Assembly: GCA_013698395.1 (NCBI GenBank)
Contig: JACCUZ010000412.1
Span: 1 to 14,719 of the forward strand
Reading direction: 5' to 3'
From: Sporichthyaceae bacterium
Lineage (GTDB): Bacteria; Actinomycetota; Actinomycetes; JACCUZ01
DNA length: 14,719 nt
Positions within the stretch are counted from its first letter, which is position 1; each line of letters begins with the position of its first letter. Positions 6,564-13,187 of the stretch are shown in pieces. A model generated the notes under the pieces. It worked only from the letters and a program-made list of their open reading frames with translations, ran no database searches and was not told where the DNA came from. Position numbers and translations under genes: made by a program.

Positions 6564-7513
6564 TCGTCACCGTGACCCCCAACCCCAGTGTCGACTGGAC
6601 GCTGGAGGTCTCGGAGCTGGTCCGCGGCGCCGTGCACCGCATCTCCGGTGAGCACCAGGAGCCAAGCGGCAAGGGCGTCAACGTCAGCCGCGCGCTGACG
6701 CACAACGCCGTGCCGACCCTCGCAGTCGTGCCGGTCGGTGGGCCCGAAGGCGCCGAGCTCGAGACGCTGCTGCGCGGCGAGGGCGTGCTATTCGTCGCCG
6801 TGCCGATCCGCGGGCGCGTACGCGTGAACATCTCGGTCACGGAGCCGGACGGCTTCGCCACCAAGATCAACGCCGCTGGGCCGACCCTGCACGACGACGA
6901 GGTCCACGCGCTGCTCAACGCCGCCGCCTCGGCAGGCTCAGGAGCCGACTGGGTGCTGGGGTCCGGCAGCCTCCCTCGCGGCGTGCCGGCTGACTTCTAC
7001 GCGCAGCTCGGATCCGCCGTCCGCGCAACGGGGGCCCGACTCGCCCTCGACAGCAGCGGGCAGGCGCTGGTCGCCGGACTGGCCGCGCGACCCGAGGTCG
7101 TCAAGCCGAATGTGGAGGAGCTTGCCGAGGCCGTCGGTCGCTCCCTGCCCAGCATCGGTGACGCCGTCCAGGCCGCTGAGGAACTGCGGGCACAGGGAGC
7201 CCGCAGTGTCGTCGTGAGCCTGGGCCGTGACGGCGCGCTACTCGTCGACGGCGAGGGTGCCCTGCACGCCGAGGCCGTCGTCGACGACCCGAAGAGCACC
7301 GTCGGTGCCGGGGACGCGCTGCTCGCCGGCTACCTGGCCGGGCGCCAGCGGCAGAACGACGACCGGTTCGCCGCGCTGCGCGAGGCGGTCGCATGGGGTT
7401 CGGGCGCTGTTGCGACACCGGGCAGCCACGTACCGGTCATCACGGATGCGCACCGCCGAGCGGTCGAGATCACGGAGGACGTCCAGTCGGAACGGCCGCT
7501 GTCCAGCCCATGA
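6560..7513 (+). CDS. PfkB-family 1-phosphofructokinase-type kinase
   Basis: A 317-residue ribokinase-fold kinase of the 1-phosphofructokinase/tagatose-6-phosphate kinase subfamily, close to the usual 310 residues. It begins MIVTVTPNPSVDWTLEV, the classic FruK/LacC start. The sugar-phosphate loop SGKGVNVSRAL is at 36-46, GSGSLPRGVP at 134-143, KPNVEEL at 182-188, and the anion-hole/catalytic loop STVGAGDALLAGYLAG at 246-261 with catalytic base Asp252. It should add a second phosphate to a ketose phosphate, giving a 1,6-bisphosphate for the class II aldolase. The start is GTG at 6560, overlapping the DeoR stop by four bases, with GGAG at 6551-6554. Fructose 1-phosphate or tagatose 6-phosphate are the family's usual substrates; neither is proven. 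Confidence 0.93.
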   Translation: MIVTVTPNPSVDWTLEVSELVRGAVHRISGEHQEPSGKGVNVSRALTHNAVPTLAVVPVGGPEGAELETLLRGEGVLFVAVPIRGRVRVNISVTEPDGFATKINAAGPTLHDDEVHALLNAAASAGSGADWVLGSGSLPRGVPADFYAQLGSAVRATGARLALDSSGQALVAGLAARPEVVKPNVEELAEAVGRSLPSIGDAVQAAEELRAQGARSVVVSLGRDGALLVDGEGALHAEAVVDDPKSTVGAGDALLAGYLAGRQRQNDDRFAALREAVAWGSGAVATPGSHVPVITDAHRRAVEITEDVQSERPLSSP

Positions 7514-7549
7514 CCCTTTCGCCGCATGAGCGTCCGGGAGGATGGGGCC

Positions 7550-8254
7550 ATGACCTTGGACGGTGCACCGCTCGATCTCGACGTCGCCCAACCGGCCCTG
7601 TTGTTCGACTTGGACGGGACATTGGTCGACTCGGTGTACCAGCACGTGATCTCCTGGCAGGAGGCGCTGGCCGAGTGCGGCATCGCGCTGTCGGTCTGGC
7701 GGATACATCGACGCATCGGGATGAGCGGGGGGCTGTTCCTCGACGCGCTGCAGCGCGAGACCGGCGAGCTCGGAGTGGAGACGCTGCAACGACTCCGTCG
7801 CCTGCACGCCGAGGCTTACCTGGAACGGTCGGCCGGGGTGGTGCCGTTCCCTGGTGCCCGCGAGCTCCTGCAACTGCTCCACGCGCGGGGCGTGCCGTTC
7901 GCGATCGCCACGAGCGGGGCACGGGAGACCGCCGGGTCGGCGCTGGCGCTGCTCGATCTGCCCCCTGACGTGCCGATCGTCACCCGCGAACTGGTGGAGC
8001 GAGCAAAGCCCGATCCCCACCTGTTCCTGGCGGCCGCTCAGCTGTTGGGGATGTCCCCTCGCCACTGCTTCGTCGTCGGCGACAGCGTCTGGGACCTGCT
8101 CGCGGCCCAACGAGCGGGTGCGCTTGGGATCGGTCTGCTGTCTGGTGGCTACGGACTGGATGAACTCGAGCGCGCGGGGGCGTACCGCGTGTACGCCGAC
8201 ACCGCCGAGATGCTGGTCCGGCTGGAGGAGGTAGGCGTACGCCCGGCGCGTTAG
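7550..8254 (+). CDS. HAD-superfamily (subfamily IA) phosphatase
   Basis: A 234-residue haloacid dehalogenase-type hydrolase of the beta-phosphoglucomutase/phosphoglycolate phosphatase group. Motif I is FDLDGTLVDS (19-28) with nucleophile Asp20 and Asp22. Motif II is ATSGARE (120-126), motif III has Lys153 in AKPDPHLF, and motif IV is VVGDSVWD (176-183). An alpha-helical cap of about 75 residues lies between motifs I and II. It likely dephosphorylates a small sugar phosphate. I chose ATG at 7550 because GGGAGGA stands seven bases upstream; the in-frame ATG at 7526 has no such site. It starts 36 bp after PfkB and is probably in the same transcript, perhaps removing misphosphorylated intermediates (inference). 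Its stop codon sits in the loop of a strong hairpin. Confidence 0.9.
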   Translation: MTLDGAPLDLDVAQPALLFDLDGTLVDSVYQHVISWQEALAECGIALSVWRIHRRIGMSGGLFLDALQRETGELGVETLQRLRRLHAEAYLERSAGVVPFPGARELLQLLHARGVPFAIATSGARETAGSALALLDLPPDVPIVTRELVERAKPDPHLFLAAAQLLGMSPRHCFVVGDSVWDLLAAQRAGALGIGLLSGGYGLDELERAGAYRVYADTAEMLVRLEEVGVRPAR

Positions 8255-8269
8255 CGGCCGGGCGTACGC
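8235..8269. terminator. 13-bp perfect hairpin, likely bidirectional terminator
   Basis: GCGTACGCCCGGC (8235-8247) and GCCGGGCGTACGC (8257-8269) are perfect reverse complements around a 9-base loop. The loop contains the HAD stop codon TAG (8252-8254). There is no T-tract, which is common for GC-rich actinobacterial terminators. It lies between convergent reading frames, HAD on plus and the cupin remnant on minus, and can fold on either transcript. Confidence 0.6.
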
Positions 8270-8629
8270 GCGTACGTGCATGCGCTCCCCTGGCCGGCCG
8301 AAGAGGCTCAGGATCTCTGCTGAGCCTTCGCCCGTGCTGCCGAACCAGTGCGGCAGCTTCGTGTCGAATTCGGCCGCCTCACCCACTCCGAGCACAAGGT
8401 CTCGATCGCCGAGGACCAGACGCATCCGGCCGGAAAGGACGTACAGCCATTCGTAGCCATCGTGAACGCGCGGGCTCGGCTTGGATCCCCTGGGTCGCAC
8501 GACCGTCCCGGGAGTGTGGATTGCCGGGAACGCAACGACCCGCGCGCCCAGGTCATCACAGCCGCCGGCGAAGGCTCGGCCGCCGCGATCGCGTTGAATG
8601 CGGACCTCGTCGAAGAGGACGTCCAGCAC
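8251..8629 (-). pseudogene. Cupin domain remnant, XRE-cupin-like, N-terminus and stop lost
   Basis: The minus strand encodes an unmistakable cupin domain: HDGYEWLYVLSGRMRLVLGDRD, then LVLGVGEAAEFDTKLPHWFG, then ILSLFGRPGERMHVRA. This pattern is the C-terminal sensor half of XRE-family HTH-cupin regulators. Upstream there is no helix-turn-helix in any frame. The frame opens only with a TTG at 8719 or an in-frame GTG at 8629, used here as the nominal start. After HVRA the frame has no stop and runs antisense through the HAD gene and into PfkB, ending at 7238. A TAA at 8253-8251 in a neighbouring frame would end it normally after a one-base shift. I read it as a truncated, frameshifted remnant. 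A short standalone cupin protein with a sequencing error at its end is the alternative. Confidence 0.5.
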
Positions 8630-8688
8630 GCCGTCAGAGATCTCCGCGGTGGCAGCGTGCCGTGATCCACTCGACCGGTTCCGCCGGC

Positions 8689-8847
8689 ATGTCCAACGAT
8701 CGAATGACCCCTCAACCAACGCCCGTCCCGCCGCCGTCGCAGCATCAACTGGCGCTCATGATCTGGCTGGCCGTCTTTCCGACCCTCACAGTTCTGAACC
8801 TGGTGCCTAGCGGAGCTTCCACGCCAGACAGGAAACCAAGACTATGA
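8689..8847 (+). CDS. Short membrane ORF, probably truncated
   Basis: A 52-residue frame beginning ATG at 8689 (MSNDRMTPQ), with a second possible ATG at 8704. A Pro-rich stretch (PTPVPPPSQHQ) leads into one hydrophobic helix, LALMIWLAVFPTLTVLNLV (about residues 22-40), and then a polar tail. The helix resembles the first membrane segment of small bacterial membrane proteins that continue with a second helix ('...VLRT.VLA...VPIVIYGLMP', from memory). That part is missing, so it looks truncated. No ribosome-binding site is visible. Its TGA overlaps the ATG of the DUF4389 frame (ATGA at 8844-8847), which would couple the two if it is translated. Function unknown, and it may be non-coding. Confidence 0.35.
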   Translation: MSNDRMTPQPTPVPPPSQHQLALMIWLAVFPTLTVLNLVPSGASTPDRKPRL

Positions 8848-9476
8848 ACGACGACCATGCCGTGCGGTTCTCGGTCGACTACCCCAACCGTGCTCTCAAC
8901 CGTCTCGCGACGGCCTTCCGCGTCTTCGCGGTCATTCCGATCGCGATCGTGGTCGCGAGCATCGGCGGCTACAAGAGCGGCGACGTCGGCACCGGCTCCA
9001 GCACCACCGTCATCGCGGTAGGCGGCACGGGGCTGCTGTTCCTGCCGCCGCTGTTGATGATCGTGTTCCGACAGAAGTACCCGCGCTGGTGGTTCGACTG
9101 GAATCTCGAACTGTTGCGCTTCACCAACCGCGTCGCCGTCTAGCTCGCTTTGATGGATGACCGCTACCCCTCGACCGATAAGCAGCAGTCGGTGCATCTG
9201 GACTTCCGCTACCCCGACGCGAAGCAGGGGCTGAACCGCTGGCTGCCGCTGGTCAAGTGGTTCCTGACGATCCCCCACTATGTCGTCCTCTTCTTCCTGT
9301 ATATCGACGTGCTCTTCGCGGTGATCGGGGCATGGTTCGCGATCCTGTTCACCGGCCGCTACCTGCGCGGGGTTTTCAACTATGTCGAAGGCGTCATGCG
9401 TTGGCACAACCGCGTCGTCGGATACGCCTACATCCTGGTCACCGACCAGTACCCACCGTTCCGGTTGCGCCCCTGA
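8844..9476 (+). pseudogene. DUF4389-family membrane protein split by in-frame TAG
   Basis: A good ribosome-binding site (AGGAAA, eight bases before ATG 8844) opens a frame for a DUF4389-type membrane protein. Residues 1-99 carry a conserved start (VDYPNRALNRLATAFRVF), two hydrophobic segments, and KYPRWWFDWNLELLRFTNRV. A TAG at 9141-9143 then interrupts the frame. The same frame continues as LALMDDRYPSTDKQQSVHL, another membrane stretch (VVLFFLYIDVLFAVIGAWFAILFTGRY) and MRWHNRVVGYAYILVTDQYPPFRL. Family members as I remember them have Tyr at the TAG position (RV.AYLALMDDRYPST), so a TAC-to-TAG change explains it. Full length would be about 210 residues. The downstream half could restart at TTG 9150 or ATG 9153 but has no ribosome-binding site. 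Function of the family is unknown. Confidence 0.75.
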
Positions 9477-9710
9477 GCTGAACGGGAGAGACGGGACTCG
9501 GGATGGCCGTCGGTTTGCGGTCGCGACCGCCGCCGGCAGCCTCACCGAACCAACTGGGTCGTTGACGGGTGGCCCCCTCAGATCGCTCCCTCGGTGCCAT
9601 AGACAACCCGGTCCCGGCGGCGCCTTACGGTATGGCCCCACACCCTGCGCCACTCGACGTGAGGTGCAGCGACGTTGGCGTGCCGTTGGTCATTGCCGTC
9701 GCCTCCGTCC
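9477..9710. other. 234-bp convergent gap without a gene
   Basis: The gap lies between the DUF4389 frame and the convergent LuxR-type gene. No frame here has a credible start or recognisable product. It contains the 14-bp perfect palindrome GCGGTCGCGACCGC at 9517-9530, which has no loop and so does not look like a terminator. I saw no hairpin with a T-tract. Confidence 0.5.
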
Positions 9711-11963
9711 CTACTGGATGCGCTCCCGCGCCCAGGTCGCGAGCTGCGTGCGGTTCGTCAGCCCGGTCCTTATGAGCACGTGGCGGACATGACTCTCGAC
9801 CGTACGCACGGAGAGTTGCAGGCGGGAGCCGATCTGCTTGTTGGACAGACCATCCGCAACGAGCCGAACCACGTCCAGCTCGCGCGCGCTCAACCCCCAC
9901 GCTGCAGCCGGACGGGGTCGTTTGATGCCGAAGGCGAGCGCGATGGCGTCGTCGACCCCAAGGCGGGCTCCAGCGCGCCAGATGCGGTCGGCGTCGGCAC
10001 CCAGCGCTGCCTGGGCGGTCACGCGGACGCGGTCGGCTCGGATTCGGAACGCGGGAGGGAACTGTCCGCCGCCTCGTGTTCGGAGCGCAAACGCTGCGGC
10101 GGCGACCTCGAGCGCAGCCGCGGGGTTGCGGGGTGCGATCACGCTCGCTTGGCCGATCAGCGCGACGGGCAGCAAGGTCACGTCTCGGAAAGGCCGCAGG
10201 GCGTCGACCGCCTGGCGGTTGTGCGACGTGGCGACATCGGGATGAGCTGCGACCGACTCGGCGATGATGCCCAGGTAGACGTGGCTCTGTCCCTGACTCC
10301 ATCGATCGGACTCGGCGACGCCGATCGACAGAGCCTGCTCGACCAGCTCCTGGCCGTGTGCGCTCTCGTTGTCCAGCTCGAAGTTGAGACCGAGTGCGGC
10401 GGTGGCGCGAGCCTCGCCGGTCCGGATGCCAAGCTCTTGGTGAAGCGCGCGGGCCGCCTCGAGGTGCTCACGTCCGGGCTCGATGGAGAGCCCGAGTGTG
10501 GCGGTGAGGCCCTGAAAGAATCGAGCCCAGGCTTCGAGCCTCGGCTCACCGATCGCGCTGCTCAGCTCTCGCGCCTCGGCGAGCGCGCGCTTCGCTTCCC
10601 CAGTGTCCGCCAGCAGCATCGTGAGCAGACCGGCGGAGATCTGCAGCTCGGCGCGGTGACGGTCCCGGTCGGGACACCGTTCGAGCACGAGCCGCCCGAT
10701 GCGGAGCCCGTCGGCCTGCCCCAGCATCATGAACAGGTCGTACATCGCTGCGAGCGGGACTCGCGCGGCGCACGGATCGGACTCGAGAGCCCACTCGAGG
10801 GCGGCCCGCACGTTCTCGTAGTCGTCCTCGAGCTCGTCGACGAGCTGCTGAGCGCTGGCCGACGGCCAGCCTTCCCGCACACCGTCGCGGAAGCTCGAGA
10901 AGTGGCGCAGGTGTTGCGCTCGTACTTCGTCGAGCTCGCCCGCCTCGACGAGGAGATCGACGGCGTACTCGCGCACTGTTTCCAGCAGCCGGTACCTGGT
11001 TCGACCGTGGCGGCCTTCTGAGGTGGAGATGAGCGACTTGTCGACGAGGCGAGCCAGCACATCGAGCGACAGCCCAGCAACGGTACCTGCGGCGGCTGCG
11101 TCGAAACCGCCGACGAAGACCGCCAGGCGACGGAACGCCCGCTGCTCGACCGGGTCGAGCAGCCGATGACTCCATTCCACTGCTGCACGGACACTGCGGT
11201 GGTGCGCCGGGGACAGTCGACTGCCACCGCCGAGCTCGCCCAGGCGGGTCTCGAGCCCGGACAGGATCTCCGACGGCGACATGACACTGACCCGTGCGGC
11301 AGCGAGCTCGATGGCGAGGGGCAGGCGATCGAGCCGCGCACACACCTGCCCGATCGTCTTGTCCGTCTCCTCGTTCGGAATGAACTGAGGCAGTCGCTGG
11401 CGTGCCCGCTCGACGAAGAGCCGGTGCGCCTCGTCCGGTGCCAGCGGTTCAAGTCTCCAGACCGTTTCCCCGTCGACGCCCAGCGGCTCACGGCTGGTGG
11501 CCAGGATCCGTAACCCGGCGCACGAACCGAGCAGCGTTGCGGCGAGCTCGGCGCAGCCGTCGATCACGTGCTCGCAGTTGTCGAGTACGAGCAGCACATC
11601 ACGGTCGGTCAGGTACCGGCGCAACGAGTCGGTGGCGGCTGCCCCCGCCCCGGCGCGAAGGTCCAAGGTGCGCGCGGTTTCCGCTGTCACATCGGCCGCT
11701 CTGGAGCTCGCGGTGAGATCCACCAGCAGCACGCCATCGGCCCGGCGACCGAGCTGACGACTGGCCAGCTCCACAGCCACGCGGGTCTTGCCCACCCCGC
11801 CGGCGCCGGTCACGGTCACCATTCGCGACCTACGGAGCGCCTCACCCAGCCCTTCGAGCTCCCGCACCCGTCCGATCAACGAGGTTAACGGCAGTGGAAG
11901 CGGAGGCGCCGACTGCGCCGTCCGATCGAGCTCGGCTTCGTGCCCAGGCCCGGCCACCGTCAC
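9711..11963 (-). CDS. LuxR-family regulator with ATPase and TPR-like regions
   Basis: A 750-residue modular regulator. The N-terminal STAND/NB-ARC-like ATPase has LTSLIGRVREL (26-36), Walker A GAGGVGKT (53-60), Walker B VLLVLDNCEH (123-132) and the sensor-like segment LRILATSREPLGV. A winged-helix part (VRAAVEWSHRLLD..RRLAVFVGGFD) and a long helical, TPR-like middle of about 330 residues follow. The C-terminal LuxR helix-turn-helix spans 690-750 (GLSARELDVVRLVADGLSNKQI). It should be an ATP-dependent, ligand-sensing transcriptional activator in the cytoplasm; ligand and targets are unknown. The start is GTG at 11963, with only a weak GGAT upstream. It is divergent from the TIGR03086-NTF2 gene across 121 bp, so that gene is a possible target. 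Confidence 0.93.
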   Translation of the reverse strand: MTVAGPGHEAELDRTAQSAPPLPLPLTSLIGRVRELEGLGEALRRSRMVTVTGAGGVGKTRVAVELASRQLGRRADGVLLVDLTASSRAADVTAETARTLDLRAGAGAAATDSLRRYLTDRDVLLVLDNCEHVIDGCAELAATLLGSCAGLRILATSREPLGVDGETVWRLEPLAPDEAHRLFVERARQRLPQFIPNEETDKTIGQVCARLDRLPLAIELAAARVSVMSPSEILSGLETRLGELGGGSRLSPAHHRSVRAAVEWSHRLLDPVEQRAFRRLAVFVGGFDAAAAGTVAGLSLDVLARLVDKSLISTSEGRHGRTRYRLLETVREYAVDLLVEAGELDEVRAQHLRHFSSFRDGVREGWPSASAQQLVDELEDDYENVRAALEWALESDPCAARVPLAAMYDLFMMLGQADGLRIGRLVLERCPDRDRHRAELQISAGLLTMLLADTGEAKRALAEARELSSAIGEPRLEAWARFFQGLTATLGLSIEPGREHLEAARALHQELGIRTGEARATAALGLNFELDNESAHGQELVEQALSIGVAESDRWSQGQSHVYLGIIAESVAAHPDVATSHNRQAVDALRPFRDVTLLPVALIGQASVIAPRNPAAALEVAAAAFALRTRGGGQFPPAFRIRADRVRVTAQAALGADADRIWRAGARLGVDDAIALAFGIKRPRPAAAWGLSARELDVVRLVADGLSNKQIGSRLQLSVRTVESHVRHVLIRTGLTNRTQLATWARERIQ

Positions 11964-12084
11964 AGACTCGCATCCACGAAATCAGTAGCGATTCCGCAAT
12001 TGCGCTGATGCCCGCGCGACAGCGGTCGCCGTACGGTCCGAGGTATCCAACCAGCCAGCACCGACGAGTGAACGGAAGTCAACA
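11964..12084. promoter_or_regulatory. Divergent intergenic region with small palindrome
   Basis: The 121 bp separate the starts of the LuxR-type regulator (-) and the TIGR03086-NTF2 protein (+), so both promoters should lie here. The 10-bp palindrome CGCAATTGCG at 11995-12004 is near the middle. TACGGT at 12032-12037 fits the TAnnnT form of a -10 for the plus strand, but no clear -35 accompanies it. Individual promoter elements cannot be fixed. Confidence 0.3.
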
Positions 12085-13086
12085 GTGAGCGATGCCACTC
12101 TCCTTCTCCCGATCGCCAACACGGCGTTCGCGCGTCTTCTGCGTCTCGTCACAACTGCCGACTGGGAGCGTCCCACGCCCTGTGACGGATGGGATGTCAG
12201 GGCCCTCGTGAACCACGTCATCGGCGCGAACCGACGGCACACGATGCTGCTCCATGGCGCCTCAGCGGAGGACACGGATGCCACGCGGAGTGTCGATCAC
12301 CTGGGCGCAGACCCGATCGGGTCGTTCGTCTCGACTTCCGCGGAGCTCCTTGCCGCGTTCGCCGAGGAATGCGCGCTCGCCCGAACCGCCCACCATCCGG
12401 CCGTCGATCGCAGTGGAGCGGACCTGCTCGGCATGCGGTTGCTCGATGTCGCCATTCACAGCTGGGACCTCGCGCGTGCGATCGGTGCCGACGAGACGAT
12501 AGAGCCGGACATCGTCGAGTACTTGTTGACGCTCTCGCCGGACTTCGAGGGCTCTCGTCAGCGCGGCGCCTTCGGGCCACGCGTTGCCGACGCCTCGCCT
12601 GCTACCTCACCGCAAGCCCGTTTGCTCCATCTACTAGGAAGGCCGACCCCGATGACTGAAGCGGACTTGTTCCTGGAGTCGACGCTGCCGCGTCTGATGG
12701 AGGCGGATACCGCACTCCACAACGGCGACGCCAGTCTGCGTAATGCGATCTGGTCCCACAACGAGCCCCTCACCCTCCTCGGAGCAAAGATGTCAGCCTC
12801 AGGCTGGGCCGACATCGGTCCGGTGTTCGAGCAGCTCGCAGCTCGTTTCTCGAACTGTCAGGCGGCGGACTGGGACGTGTTGGCGGCTGGAGCCAGCGGC
12901 GACCTCGCCTACGTCGTCTGCATCGAGCACACGACTACGTCGGTCGGCGGCGGTGACCCCGTGCCCTACTCCCTGCGGGCCACGACAATCCTCCGGCGAG
13001 AGGACGGAGAGTGGAAGGTCGTCCACCGCCACGCCGACCCATACGACGCCTCCTCTCAAGGACCTCTCGCCAAGCTCCTGACGTAG
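12085..13086 (+). CDS. TIGR03086/DinB-type protein fused to NTF2-like domain
   Basis: A 333-residue two-domain protein. Residues 1 to about 187 match the TIGR03086 metal-binding family (mycothiol-dependent maleylpyruvate isomerase/DinB fold): TPCDGWDVRALVNHVIG (31-47) and LLDVAIHSWDLARAIG (119-134), with His44 and His125 as likely metal ligands. Residues 190 to about 325 form an NTF2/SnoaL-like domain ending in LRREDGEWKVVHRHADPYD. The start is GTG at 12085, with GGAAG six bases upstream. The second domain begins with Met190 (ATG at 12652, MTEADLFLES), which looks like the natural start of a separate gene and has GGAAGG nearby. Either two ancestral genes fused or an internal start makes the second domain alone. 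Function unknown; it is divergent from the LuxR-type regulator. Confidence 0.85.
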   Translation: MSDATLLLPIANTAFARLLRLVTTADWERPTPCDGWDVRALVNHVIGANRRHTMLLHGASAEDTDATRSVDHLGADPIGSFVSTSAELLAAFAEECALARTAHHPAVDRSGADLLGMRLLDVAIHSWDLARAIGADETIEPDIVEYLLTLSPDFEGSRQRGAFGPRVADASPATSPQARLLHLLGRPTPMTEADLFLESTLPRLMEADTALHNGDASLRNAIWSHNEPLTLLGAKMSASGWADIGPVFEQLAARFSNCQAADWDVLAAGASGDLAYVVCIEHTTTSVGGGDPVPYSLRATTILRREDGEWKVVHRHADPYDASSQGPLAKLLT

Positions 13087-13187
13087 CGAAACGCGCGCGG
13101 AAGGCATTCGTCGAGCCCTACGCGCCCTGCCGTCCTTACGGTGCAACGGTTCGGATCGGCGACCCACAAACCAGTAGAGGAGCGACG

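Noticed and set aside
7526..7549. Earlier ATG for the HAD phosphatase
   Set aside because: No ribosome-binding site precedes 7526, whereas GGGAGGA stands at the right distance before 7550 and the family begins near there.
8745..9653. Minus-strand frame of 302 codons opposite DUF4389
   Set aside because: Shadow frame. The plus strand carries clear conserved DUF4389 segments and a ribosome-binding site.
9675..11021. Long plus-strand open frame of 448 codons
   Set aside because: Antisense to the LuxR-type regulator. No recognisable domain and an Arg/Gly/Glu-rich composition.
13011..13187. Longer N-terminus for the secreted propeller
   Set aside because: It would overlap the previous gene and hide the signal peptide. 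ATG 13188 has GAGGAG five bases upstream.
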